Part shown: positions 11,518 through 23,248 of the stretch, one piece after another
How positions within the stretch are numbered: position 1 is the stretch's first letter
Layout of the letters: the number at the start of each line of letters is the position of its first letter
Assembly: GCA_022036555.1 (NCBI GenBank)
Contig: CM039129.1
Location: 23,717,305-23,781,304 of the forward strand
DNA: 64,000 nucleotides
Source of the DNA: Microstegium vimineum
Taxonomy: Eukaryota > Streptophyta > Magnoliopsida > Poales > Poaceae
Direction: 5' to 3'
Made by a program: the position numbers and the translations under genes
The notes under the pieces: generated by a model
Told to the model about the DNA's origin: nothing
The model's input: only the letters and a program-made list of their open reading frames with translations
The model's database searches: none

Positions 11518-12826
11518 ATGGGTCAGTTTGCCAATGACAAAAAACTTGGGCAGGGGTTCACATCAGCAGATGACTTACTAGAGATAGATATCGGCGATGG
11601 CAGCAGGCCCATGCCAACCTTTATTAGTGCTAAGTTAGATTTCCAATGTAAACAACAGTTGAGTAATTTATTAAAGGAATATAAAGATTGTTTTGCTTGG
11701 GATTATACAGAGATGTCTGGTCTAGACCGATCAATAGTTGAACATATGTTACCAGTTAAATCTGGTTTCCAACCACATCGGCAGCCAACGCGCCGATGCA
11801 ATCCTCTTGTATTACCCGACATTAAAGCTGAAATTACAAAATTAATTGAGGCTAGATTTATTCGGCACGATATGCAGAATGGATTTCTAATGTGGTTCAT
11901 GTGTATAAGAAAAATGGAAAACTTCGTGTTTGTATTGACTTCAGGAATCTCAATAAGGCTACGCCGATGGACGGTTACCCGATGCCCGTTGCTGATCTAC
12001 TGATTGATGCTGCTGCTGGACATCAAATCAATAGTTTTATGGATGGTAACGTTGGATATAATCAAATATTCATGGCTAAAGAAGACATATCCAAGACTGC
12101 TTTTAGATGTTCAGGTCATGTTGGTTTATTTGAGTGGGTCGTGATGACTTTTGGTTTGAAGAACGCCGGTGCTACTTATCAGAGAGCGATGAATTTCATT
12201 TTTCATAAGTACATCGGCACGTTAGTCAAAATCTATATTGACAATGTGGTGGTTAAATCCAGAGATTTTGAGAAGCATCTTGCCGATTTGCGGAAAATTC
12301 TAGAGTGCACAAGGGAAAATGGGTTATAGATGAATCCTAATTAGTGTGCGTTTGGTGTATCGGCAGGCCAATTTCTAGGTTTTATGGTGCATCAAAGAGG
12401 TATCGAGATTGACAGGAAATACATTGATGCAATTAACAAGGTGGTTGCTCCCACAAACAAGACTGAGTTGTAGTCCTTGATCGGCAAGATTAATTTTATT
12501 AGAAGATTTATATCTAATTTGTCTGAGAAAGTTAAGTCTTTTAGCCCGTTGCTAAAGCTGAAGGCCGGTCAAGAATTTGCATGGAAGGAAGAACAACAAT
12601 CAGCCTTAGAAGAAATTAAGAGATATTTGGTAAATCCTCCAGTCTTGGTTCCGCCTCAACACGGGAAGCCTTTCAGGTTGTATCTGTCCGTCGATGACAG
12701 CGTTATCGGGTCAGCCTTAATCCAAGAATTTGAAGGAAAGGAACGCATAATTTATTATTTGAGTAGAAGCCTGGTGGATGCTGAAACCACATATTCGGCC
12801 ATCGAGAAATTATGTTTGTGTCTGTA
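11518..12826 (+). pseudogene. pol: RT and first RNase H (5' half), element A pol
   Basis: RT copies the element RNA. Visible parts: RT N-terminal region (CFAWDYTEMSGLD, VKSGFQPHRQP), a frameshift near 11,890, then KLRVCIDFRNLNKATP, INSFMDGNVGYNQI, FGLKNAGATYQRAM, and the catalytic box as YIDN near 12,236 in place of YxDD. A stop at 12,327-12,329 and TAG near 12,470 follow, then the RNase H start (RLYLSVDDSVIGSALIQ, TYSAIEKLCLCLY). The reading frame is cut at 12,826 by solo LTR K3 and resumes at 14,768. Confidence 0.85.
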
Positions 12827-14767
12827 TGAAGGACCGGAAACGGCGACCAGAGGGGGGTGAATGGGAGCCTCAAATTTCTCTCGAAATATTCGGGCCACTC
12901 TTCCCAAAAACAAACCCAACAAGCAAGCTTACTCCACCAGCAAGATCACAACCCTAGAGAGGGTGGATACCTATGGTGATAAACAAGAGATACAGCGGAT
13001 CTTCCGGAAACCAAAAACTCAAACCGAGACACCGATAGTGTGGCTCTCAAACCCTAGAGAGAAGAGAAGAGAGCTCACCCAAAAATACTTATGAGAACTG
13101 GTCTCACAAGTGCTTCATCAAGTTCCATGCGTGATTACGAAACCAACGCAACAAACTGAACTCAATTCGGAGTCCGGACGAGGGAGAAATGACCAAAACA
13201 GCGACGAAGAAAATCCTGAAAACCGTGCTGGAAGGGCGACAGACGCTGGCGACGGACTCTGACAGGAGCGTCCGACGGGCGATGGACGCTGGTCTGACAG
13301 GAGCGTCCGACGCTCAAAAAAACAGCCCGAAATAGCCCCAGCGACGGATGATCACAATGGACGCTGTCGTCAGCACTACGTAGTGTCCGGCGCCTCCGAC
13401 GGACCGTCCGACGCCAAACTCTGGAGTGTCCTACGCTCCCGAAATCTGCAAAGTGAACCCGAAAATCGTTTTCTCTCCTCCAAATCTTCCCAAAACTCAA
13501 CCAAATGAACTCCAACTACAACCAAATTTTGTAGGCATGATCCTTGTGCAATTGGGGAGCTATCTTGAAGAAATCATCGCTCAATTTGGATAGGATAAAC
13601 GGGAACACTCGGATTTGGGGGAGAAAAGGCAAAACGAAGAACGCCGCAAAGAAATCACCTGATTTGTGTGCTCATGAGGTTTTAGGAAAATTCCTTCGCT
13701 GCAAAGTTGCTCCTCACGAGTACCAAGAACTTGGTTCAAACGGATTTGCATGAGCTACTCCCTACAAAGAGATTTCATCTCGGGAAAAAGAGAGCAAAAA
13801 CAAAAACGGGAGACACGATCAAGTAAACAACACCGCCGTGGATTACGGAGGTTACGGCCTCCGATTCCTCGCAACAAACTCAAGTTCTTACGGAGGTTGG
13901 TGAAATCAACCTAGGGATCTCATGAACTAGAGAGAGGGTAGAGAGAGAGATAGTTGGGGCAAAATGATTAGGGTTCAAGAGATGGGATGAGGGATACCCC
14001 TTCACCCGCTACTTATCGGGCTTTGGCTATTTCCCAAAGACCCCCCTAGATACATTGAGTGAACTACCTAGCCTAAGCATTGCAGTCCAAGCTCCAGAAA
14101 ATATCTCCCGCATTTTGAATGGACGGCCCCGCTTCCTGCCGGGAGTTGCCGTCGCCTCGACGCAACCTCCAGGATTCCGCCACGTGCCATCCCCGCTTCC
14201 TCGGAAGCTCCGCCTAGGTTTTGAGGTCCAACCCAGGAAACCCGCCACCGGTAGCTTTGGGCTCAACTATCGAACTCCGAGTTTTGAGGCCCAAACTCGA
14301 GAACCGTCCTCGGATGGTTTTGAGGCCCAAACCACCAAACCGCTCGACTCGAGCCACCTTGTCCTCGCCTGGTCGGACTCCGAGTCCCATGAGCCTCCAC
14401 TCGACCCGCTCGTCCACCGTCTTGACTCGGTCGACTCGGTCTACCTCCATGTCTTCTCGCACTTGCCAGTGCCAAGTACTAGCCACCATAGCTAGTCCGC
14501 CGGCGCCCATGGTCCCTCAGTCCGAGCCCCGCTTCCGCCCTTCACCGCTCTCAGTCCGTCGGCACGGCAAGCCTCTACTCGACCTTCTCCACGCCATTGA
14601 CCACTGTCGCTAGGCATAGCACCTGCACACCACAAGCCGATAGACAGGCACACATTTGCTTTCGCAACGGGTTAGAATCAAGCCACTCAAACTGAACCGC
14701 TCAAGTGTTGGGCAATCACTCATCACAAAATTGAACTACATGGGTACTTACCTATCATGTTTTTGCA
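12827..14767 (-). repeat. solo LTR K3 (SIRE/Opie-like copia) in A RNase H, TSD CTGTA
   Basis: A 1,941-bp element with TG...CA ends and no internal coding region. The 5-bp direct repeat CTGTA flanks it at 12822-12826 and 14768-14772. Removing the insert and one CTGTA restores the RNase H codons CLCLY-FSC-KLRHY in frame, which proves both boundaries. Bases 14,311-14,767 match the partial 3' LTR of K2 (16,625-17,078), so this is the LTR of that copia family. K2's polypurine tract gives the orientation as minus. The short ORFs on either strand here are not genes. It most likely arose by recombination between two LTRs. Confidence 0.92.
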
Positions 14768-16624
14768 CTGTACTTCTCTTGCATTAAATTGAGGCATTAT
14801 TTGTTATCAGCCGAATGTACTGTCGTATGCAAAGATGATGTGGTTAAGTACATGTCGTCGATGCCGATATTGAGTGGAAGGATCGGCGAATGGATTTTAG
14901 CGTTGTCAGAGTTTGATTTGAGGTATGAATCTGTTAAGGTGGTTAAGGGTCAGGTGATGGCCGATTTTCTTACTCAGCATTGTAGTACAGTGAGTTCCGT
15001 AGAGATCGCTCCTTGGACTTTGTTCTTTGATGGATCACGTGTAAGGAAGGAGCAGGTATTGGTGTTGTCTTAATTTCACCCCGAGGACAGAAGTATGAAG
15101 TCTCATTGCCGATTGTTACTACTTCGACAAACAATCAGGCTGAATACCGGGCTTTGCTAAAAGGGTTGGAATTACTCAAGGAAGTGCGTGTCGATGCTGT
15201 TGGAATCTTTGGCGACTATATGTTAGTGATCAATCAATTGAATTGTACATATGAATGCCGAAGTGAAATTTTAATTTCACACCATGAAAAGTGTTTGCAA
15301 TTATTAAAAGAATTTAAAGAATAGCGCCTCGAGTATGTTCCTAGGTTGCATAATGAAGAGGCTAATCGGTTAGCACAGTACCCATCAGGGTATCAGTCGA
15401 TTCAAGAAATAATGACATCGGTAATGGTTGCCAATGACTGGAGAAAAGAGATTGCCGATTACTTAAGGGATCCATCTAAAAGGGTTGAAAGGCATCTAAG
15501 GTTTCAGGCTACCAAGTACGTGCTCCTTGATGATGAATTATATTATCGAACGATTGATGGAGTCTTGCTCAAGTGCCTTAGTAAAGAAGAATCGAAAGGG
15601 TTGATGGGTTAAATTCATGAGGGAGTATGTGGGGCACATCAATCGGCATTCAAAATGAAGTGGATGATTAGGCGGAATGGGTATTATTGGCCAAAAATTC
15701 TTGAGCATTGTTTTAGATACTTCAAAGGGTGTCAAGGTTGTCAGAGGTTTGGTAATGTTCAGAGAGCACCCGCATCGGCAATGAATGCTATAATCAAGCC
15801 TTGGCCGTTTAGGGGATGGGCTATCGATCTCATCGGCCAAATTTATCCGCCATCGAGTAAAGGGCATAAATTTATACTTGTTGCCACCGATTATTTCACG
15901 AAGTGGGTTGAAGCCATTCCTTTGAAGAAGGTGACATTGGCAAACATGATAGACTTTGTAAAGGAGCATATTGTTTACCGATTTGGTATTCCTCAAACCA
16001 TTACAACTGATCAAGGGACCATGTTCACATCGGGGGAGTTTGATGAATTTGCTATCGGTATGGGGTTTAAGGTTTTAAACTCTTCTCCTTATTATGATCA
16101 AGCTAATGGTCAGGCCGAAGCAACTAATAAAGGGGGTATTAAGCTTATCAAGTGCAAGATTGAAGAAAACCCTAGAATGTGGCATGTAGTGTTGAATGAA
16201 GCTTTATGGTCGTATCAGATGGCATGTCATGGTGCGACTAAAGTTTCGCCATACCAGTTAGTCTATGGGCATGATGTTGTCCTACCTTGGGAAGTTAAGA
16301 CTCATTCTAGATGATTGTTTTCCCAGGACCAATTAACAACCGATGAATATGATATCCTTATGAAGGATGAATTAGAAGATATAGCAAGTCATCGGCTGAG
16401 AGCTCTAATCAGCATAGAAGAGAACAAGAAAAGGGTTGTCAGGTGGTATGACAAGAAAGTGAAAGTGAAAGAGTTTGCCGATGGTGATCTGGTGTGGAAA
16501 CTAATTTTACCAATTGGGACTAAGAGTTCAAAGTTTGGAAAGTGGTCTCCTAATTGGGAGGGTCCTTTTTGGATAAATCAGTTTGTTCCTGGTAATGCTT
16601 ATATTTTGGAAACCCTCGAAGGGT
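14768..16624 (+). pseudogene. pol: RNase H end, second RNase H and integrase, element A pol
   Basis: After the K3 insert, RNase H resumes (KLRHYLLSAECTVV). A second, archaeal-type RNase H follows (TLFFDGS, NNQAEYRALLKGLELL, MLVINQL, HNEEANRLAQ), a hallmark of the Tat lineage; the third acidic site reads GDYML where GDS is usual. Frames shift near 15,080. The integrase (15,600-16,600) has the H/H/C/C zinc region (CGAHQS...CQGCQ) and core D, D, E (AIDLIG, TTDQGT, GQAEATN), with a stop at 15,610 and TGA at 16,312. It ends at ILETLEG, where sequence switches to copia LTR. Confidence 0.85.
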
Positions 16625-17078
16625 TGCGTTTTGAGGCCCAAACCACCAAACCGCTCGACTCGAGCCACCATGTCCTCGCCCAGTCGGACTCCGAGTCCCA
16701 TGACCCTCCGCTCGACCCGCTCGTCCACCGTCTTGACTTGGTCGACTCGGTCTACCTCCATGTCATCTCGCACTTGCCGGTGCCAAGCACTAGCCACCAC
16801 AGCTAGTCCACCGGCGCCCATGGTCCCTCAGTCCGAGCCTCGCTTCCGCCCTTCACCGCTCTCAGTCCATCGGCACGGCAAGACTCTACTCAACCTTCTC
16901 CACACCATTGACCACTGCCACTAGGCATAGCACCTGCACACCCCAAGCCGATAGACAGGCACACATTTTCTTTCGCAAAGGGTTAGAATCAAGCCACTCA
17001 AACTGAACCGCTCAAGTGTTGGGCAATCACTCATCTCAAAACTGAACTGCATGGGTACTTACCCACCATGTGTTCGCA
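16625..17078 (-). repeat. partial 3' LTR of copia K2
   Basis: On the minus strand the LTR begins at 17078 with TGCGAACACATGGTGGG, directly after a polypurine tract. It matches K3 for about 455 bp and is cut near 16,625, where A integrase begins. No target duplication is visible at the cut, so this is a deletion or illegitimate-recombination joint and not an insertion edge. Confidence 0.85.
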
Positions 17079-18697
17079 ATCTCCCCCTTGATGAGTGCAT
17101 TGTCAACACAAGTGCATTTCAGATTTGAGCCACAAGGTAAAGCTCTCCAAATGACCAAAAAGCTGAGAAAGCCAAAACGGGGTCACTTGAGAGAAGCAAA
17201 GCGAATCCAAAACTTGGTTCCCAAAGACATGGGCAACGGCTCGACGCAACCAACCAAAACAAAACTAGCCCTCAAGAAGAGGCAGAAAACAGGCTCAACA
17301 CGACTAGCAAAACAAGATACCAATTGAAGCCTACCAAAGCTCAAGAAACTAATTGAAAACACCAAGGGAACTCCAAAGATACCAATTAAAACACTTAACG
17401 TTCAAGAAGCACTCAAAACCTGTCGGAGCCAACAAAGCAAGCTAGACCCTCCAGAAAAGGCAAAGGCTGAACACATCTAGCAAAAGCTCCCCTGGGCAAA
17501 AGCACACTCAAGATACCAAATGAGCTCCTTAGGGCAAAAGAAGCACACAAACTCCCCCTTGATCAAAGAAGCTCTAAACCAATGAAACCAATGAGATGCA
17601 CTCTTTCTCCCCCATGGAAGTCGATGGCTGAAAATGGAATGAAATGCACATCTCTCCCCCTTGTTGACACATGTTGCTCATCAAACATCAACAACTCATG
17701 ATCCGGCTACAAATGCCATGAAATGCAAAATGAGTGCAAAAGCTTCATACTTAGAGCTAAGACAATGAATAGATGCTCTAAGTGATGTGATCCTGTGAGA
17801 ATAGGAAAAGCTCTACGTGCCCAACAAAGACACAAGTTGAGCTTAAAATCACTTTAGAAGCTATTTTAGAGAGCATATCATGTGAGAGCAGAGAAAGGGT
17901 ATCACCTCCTAGAGACAACTAAACATGGCAAACAAGATAGGATCTATCTCAAAGCAATCTCATGTATAGCAAGTAGAACTATCCCTAGCAAAGTTCATAC
18001 AACAAGCCAATGACCCAACTGAATGAATTTTCCAAAATTCAGAGTTTTGCAACCAATTTCAGTTTTAAGCGCATTACAAGTTGTATGCGAGTGGTTGTAA
18101 GCAAGGTGATGCCGCTACTTACCAACCGGGCGGAGTCAAAGTACTTGACACACCGGTTTTGGTCATACATGACACCGCTCAAGTATCAACCCATATGGGA
18201 AGCAGTCTCGAACACACGGTGAAGTGCTCACAATGCAGACCCAACTCGATCTTTCCAATTCACAAAACAGAGAGCAATTTCATTTTAGATATTAATCTTG
18301 GTGCTCAAAGGTAGTGAATGAAATAATGAAGAGCCATAGTTACAAGCTATATACAAGGCAGCCAAGAAGGATCTTTAAAAACCTACACATGCTAGTGCCA
18401 TTTCAGAGGTGACATGGGGAATTAAATTCAGTTTTAAAGCTTTTCTAACTTAGCTCTATTGCATATCATATAGATCAAAAAGAGTCTAAGTTAGGCAACA
18501 CCATAGACACATAAAGCACCTCAAACAGAGCTTAGATTCATTATATTGGCTATAAGTATGAAGCTTAAAATGAACTATGTCACAAATGCAAATGAGATGC
18601 ACAATGCATTGACACCAACTAACACTAACAAGACACCAATTTAGAAGAAGGACAAAGGAAAGACAAAAAGAACTATGAAACATAAAACATTCTTCCT
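17079..18697 (-). other. K2 3' non-coding region with polypurine tracts
   Basis: About 1.6 kb between the RNase H stop and the LTR with no supported ORF. The functional polypurine tract, reading AAGGGGGAGAT on the minus strand, lies at 17,079-17,090 beside the LTR. Three similar tracts lie upstream, at about 17,552, 17,606 and 17,653. No envelope-like frame is recognisable. Confidence 0.7.
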
Positions 18698-21600
18698 CTA
18701 AAAAGGAAAGCAAACACCCAACTCGCCCCGAAGGCGAGAAAACGCAGCTTGATCCAACGACTTTGTAAGAATATCTGCAAGCTGGTTGTGGGTCTCGACA
18801 TGCCAGAGGTCAATGTCGCCTTTCTCGTAATGATCTCGCAAGAAATGAAAGCAGACCTCAATGTGCTTGGTCTTTGAATGAAGCACGGGATTTTTGGCCA
18901 CACTAATTGCACTCGTGCTATCACACAGCAGAGGCACCTTAGCAAGCTCAAGACCGAAATCTCTCAAAGTGGCAATCATCCAAATCAACTGCGAGCAACA
19001 ACTAGCCGCGGCAATGTACTCAGCTTAACACGTCGACTGTGCCACGCTAGACTGTTTGCGAGAAGACCAAGAAACCAAAAGAAGACCCAAGAAACTGGCA
19101 AGTCCTAGAAGTGGACTTCCGATCAAGTCGGCAACCGGCAAAGTCAGCGTCAGAATAACCGCAAAGAACAAGAGAGGAAGAGGTGGAGAACCAAAGACCA
19201 AATTCGGGAGTGAATCGCAGGTACCTCATGATGCGTTTTACCGCCTGCTTGTGCGAAGTCCGTTGGGACGCCTGAAAGCGTGCACACAGGCAGACGACGA
19301 ACTGAATGTCCAGCCGGGTCACCGTCAGGTACAGAAGCGACTCGATCATGCTTCGGTACTTGGTCTGGTCCACCGTCTCTCCTTCCTCATCCGCATCCAA
19401 GGCAGTAGTAGTTGCCATAGGCGTTGAGAGGGGCTTTGCCTCGCCCATGTCAAACTTCTTCAAGATATCCTTTGTGTACTTGCCTTGGTGCACAAACGTC
19501 CCTTCCCGGGTTTGCTTGATCAACTCTCCCATCATACTCATCTCAAATTCCCTGCTCATAAGATCTGCAAACTTGGCAACAAGAGCATGAGAAGAACCAC
19601 CAAAGATGATATCATCCATGTATATTTGGACAAGGAGAGTGTCTTTGCCTTGCTTGAGGAGAAACAACGTCTTATCTACCGATCCCATTTTAAAGCCCTT
19701 AGCAAGCAAAAAGGTTTTTAGCCTATCATACCATGCTCTAGGTGCTTCTTTCAAACCATACAAAGCTTTGCGAAGTTTAAAAACATGGTTTGGAAACTTG
19801 GGATTTTCGAAACCGGGAGGTTGTTTAACATAAACTTCCTCCTCTATGTAGCCATTTAAGAAAGCACTTTTAACTTCCATTTGAAAAAGTTTAAAACCCT
19901 TAGAAGCCGAAAAGCTAGAAGGATTCAAATGGCTTCTAAACGAGCTACAGGAGCAAAGGTTTCCTCATAGTCTATTCCCTCCTTTTGAAAAAAGCCTTGA
20001 GCTACCAACCTAGCCTTGTTGCGCACTACCACCCCATCCTCACTTTGTTTATTTTTTAAAACCCATTTGGTACCTATGGGGTGGCAACTAGGTGGGGGAG
20101 GAATTAAGACCCAAACACAGTTTCGCTTAAAGTTTTCGAACTCCTCATGCATGGCATTAACTCAATCTGGATCCATCAAATCGTGTCCAACATCTCGAGG
20201 CTCAAAAGAAACGACAAAAGCCAAATGAGCAAAATGAGAGAGATAGGACCTAGACCGCGTGACTCGACGGTCGATGTCGCCGATGATGTTCTCCGGTGGG
20301 TGCTACCGCTGGATGTGGCGGGGAGCCTGCCTGGACGAAGTGGCCTCCCCCTCGACAGCAGCTGGAGCTCCCTCAGGTGCAACGGGCACTGACTGAGGAA
20401 GCTGCTGGAACGACCCCCATGTAGAGGAAGTAGTCGGATCGGGACCGTGAGCCGAAGTGGACATAGCAGGGTCGACTGGGGCAGCCTGTGGAGTATGCTC
20501 GGGATCACCCCAATCGGCATCGTCCTGCTCCTCCTCCACAAAAATGCTAGTGTTCACCTCATCATCACCTGCAAGCTCAAAAGTGGTGGAAACACATGGC
20601 ATAGTCTCATTGAAGGTAATCTCACAAGTCTCCATCACTCGGTTAGTCTCAAGGTTAAGTGCACGATAAGCACGAGAGTGAGTAGAATAACAAAGAAAGA
20701 TACCGTCACAAGACCGTGATTCAAATTTGTCCAACTTACCACCCTTCTTGAGGATGAAGCACCTGCACCCAAACACCCGTAGGTGACTTACCTTGGGTGG
20801 TCTCACAAATTGCAGCTCATAAGAGGTCTTCTTGTTGAAATCTCGGAGAAAAATGTGATTGGAAACATAGCAAGCAGAACTGATCGCTTCGGCCCAATAC
20901 CGCCTAGAGTCCTGTGCTGATCGAGCATCGTCCTGGCCATCTCAACAAGGGTCCGATCCTTGCGCTCAACAACACCGTTCAGCTGAGGAGTGTGAGATGA
21001 GGAAAACAGGTGATCGAGACCCAAAGAAGAGCAAAGAGTTGCAAAGTGAGCATTCTTGAATTTTGTGCCATTGTCACTGTGGATAGCTCTCATGGCATTC
21101 TTAGGTAGCTCATTTTGCAATCTCAAAATCAGATCTCGAACAAGTGGAAAAGCCTCATCCTTACTCTCCAAAAAGAACACCCAAGAGTACCATGAGTAGT
21201 CATCAACGACTAAACCAACATACCACTTCCTTCCCTTCGACCTAACCTGAGCTGGACCAACTGTGTCCATGTGTAAGAGCTCGCCAGGTCGAGTGGTCAT
21301 TATCTCAGCCACAGGAGGATGGGAAGCAGCAACCATCTTGCCATGCCTGCAAGGATGGCAAACCAAATCCTTCTCGAACTTCAGCTTTGGCAATCCTTGG
21401 ATAAGGTCCATTGAGCTAAGCCTTGCAAGCAAGTCAACACTCAAGTGTCCCAATCTCCTATGCCACTTCCAAAGCTCGGAAGAATAACCGGCAAGAAGAC
21501 AACGAGAAGGTCCGGAAGAGATAGAAAAATCCGCATGAAAAACCTTCCCGAAAGGTAAAATTCGGCAGACAAGCTCACCACGAGAGTCCAAAATCCGAGA

Positions 21601-21848
21601 GAGATTCGGCAAACAAGGAGTTGTGAAACCGAAAGAAGGTTAAAATGTAAATTCGCAACCAACGCAACATCCTTGAGGACAAAAGAAGAGTTCACTCGGA
21701 TCGACCCTCGGGAGACAACCTTACCTTTATTCTTGTCCCCGAATGTTATATACTCGGTGTGGTGCACGAGGTCGAGGCTGGAGAACCACTTGGCACTTCC
21801 AGTCATATGGCGTGAGCATCCGGATTCCACAAGCCAAATCTCCTCCAA
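18698..21848 (-). pseudogene. pol: copia K2 pol (protease-integrase-RT-RNase H)
   Basis: Minus-strand order: protease (WLVESGCSRHMTGS near 21,835, with the catalytic Asp of K1 replaced by Glu), integrase zinc region HRRLGHLSVDLL...CHPCRHG, core DMDTVGPAQV / HSDNGTKF / NGVVERKD, RT (KARLVAQGF, SAFLNGYIEEEVYVKQPPGF, YMDD near 19,630), RNase H (SDADFAGCRLDRKSTS, HVETHNQLADILTK). Lesions: frameshifts near 21,610, 20,805, 19,930 and 19,050, and a 7-codon loss after MSMMGEL relative to K1. RT here is more complete than in K1, including the segment K1 lost. Confidence 0.88.
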
Positions 21849-21862
21849 TCCTCCTTCCTACA

Positions 21863-23148
21863 TCAATAAAAAGACATAGGGTGAGAAAACGGCGCAACAC
21901 TGGGGTTAGTAAACTGTGAAGGATACCGGTGTTGTCTCATTTGCCCAAAGAATGGGTTAGGAGAAAACCCATACATCTCCTGTCCCATGGGAGGATAGCG
22001 ATCACCACGATAGGGAAAACATGGTCCGCTAAGGAAAGGAGGAGTAAAGCCACCTCCACGAGGCCCGTAGTCGTATGGGTCATGACCGGTACCCCGCCGG
22101 GCACGACCACCGCGTGGTCGCGCCTCCTGAGGCCTAGCACCTTGAGGCATTGTACCTCTAGGCCTAGGAGTGTGCCTATGAACTTCTGGTTCACGCACCC
22201 CAACTCGTGGGTGGTACATGTCCTAGTTGTTTAACTCAACCTGCCTCCGATCATCTCTCTTCCTCCTATAGCAAAACTCAGCCAAGTGCCTATCCCGCTC
22301 ACAATACTCACAATGGTACCTCACCACACTCTTGGTAGGCACTCTCTTGTTGGGTTGGGTGGCTCTAGCTTTCTTAGGAAAGGGATCACTAGAGATGTCG
22401 GGCATTGTATCAAGTGGGTTGCGAAAGTGGATCGGTTTGGCAATCCACACTTGCCTCTGTGGAGTGCTTTTGGGTGGCTCTTCAAACACACCATCTCTCA
22501 CAGGGAACTCAGAGGGGCTGGTAGGCTTAGGTGGAGTGATCTTGGTAATCTTGGGAGTTGTGGTGGGTTTCTCACTCTCGCTCAAACCACTGCACTCACC
22601 GATCTTACTGAACATGCTATCATCCTTCCCACCTATAACAAAGTCTACTCCCGTGCTGTCAGCCCTTTTGCATTGGCTAAGCATCATCCCCAACTGCGGC
22701 TCTCGGCAAGACACCCAGCTCAAGATGGACCGGAGGTATGTGTTTTCTTCCTCGGTACACATCGTGTCATGTCAGCACGACGCGATATCAAGCTCAAAAG
22801 CCTCAAAGTGATCCGAATCTCTAGTGCTATCTAAGCTGACCTTCTCTAACACAGCGATCTTAGCATCCTTCTATGCCAGCTCAGAATACAAGCCTAAGCA
22901 AGACTTGCACGCACCAAGTAAGCTAGGCCTAGCCTTCAGCTCACTGAGGCCTCAAGTAGAGTGCCATACTTGTCCTGGAGAGTGACAAGATCAGACATGT
23001 GAATGGCGCAAGCATCACACTCTACCTCCTCGGTAACCACCACTGACGCCTTAGCAAAATCTAGCTCATGAAGCGCGCTAAGGTACTTTGCCTTAAAGTC
23101 GTTCCTCTCACAAGCGGCACGCTTGAGCAACGCATCTTGACTCATCAA
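21863..23148 (-). pseudogene. gag: copia K2 gag
   Basis: The N-terminal visible part (22,936-23,148) is a helical, heptad-like stretch (KRAACERNDFKAKYLSALHE) typical of SIRE/Opie gag. After stops near 22,930 and 22,860, the central frame (22,762-22,223) ends in a zinc knuckle CEYCERDRHLAEFC (CX2CX4HX4C) near 22,300. A stop separates the Arg/Pro/Gly-rich tail, which ends at MSFY*. The N-terminus is lost in the N run. Confidence 0.8.
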
Positions 23149-23248
23149 NNNNNNNNNNNNNNNNNNNNNNNNNNNNNNNNNNNNNNNNNNNNNNNNNNNN
23201 NNNNNNNNNNNNNNNNNNNNNNNNNNNNNNNNNNNNNNNNNNNNNNNN
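23149..23248. other. assembly gap (100 N)
   Basis: Exactly 100 N characters, the usual placeholder for a gap of unknown size. Sequence to the left is copia gag; sequence to the right is a different, Athila-like element, so the adjacency across the gap is unproven. Confidence 0.99.

Larger units (their letters stand above)
6508..16624 (+). mobile_element. Tat-lineage Ty3/gypsy element A, 3' truncated
   Basis: Runs from an intact 5' LTR through primer site, gag, protease, RT, RNase H, second RNase H and integrase (RT before integrase defines gypsy). It stops near 16,624 inside the integrase C-terminal region, where it abuts a piece of copia LTR (K2). It carries two foreign inserts: a plastid ycf2 fragment near 9,300-9,585 and the solo LTR K3 at 12,827-14,767. 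By comparison with D and G, the lost 3' part would have held an antisense PMD gene, polypurine tract and 3' LTR. Confidence 0.88.
16625..23148 (-). mobile_element. Ty1-copia element K2 (SIRE/Opie-like), 5' end lost at gap
   Basis: Read on the minus strand: gag (from the assembly gap), protease-integrase-RT-RNase H, a 1.6-kb 3' non-coding region, polypurine tract, and 454 bp of the 3' LTR before a junction with element A. It is the same family as K1 in opposite orientation. The 5' LTR and gag N-terminus are missing because of the N gap or a rearrangement there. Confidence 0.88.

Noticed and set aside
12861..14613. Apparent ORFs in solo LTR K3 on both strands
   Set aside because: The segment is a TG...CA solo LTR with a target duplication; the ORFs overlap in opposite frames and have Arg/Ser/Pro-rich composition.
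17079..18697. Envelope-like gene in the 3' region of copia K2
   Set aside because: SIRE-type elements can carry one, but no frame longer than about 75 codons, signal peptide or membrane segment is credible here.
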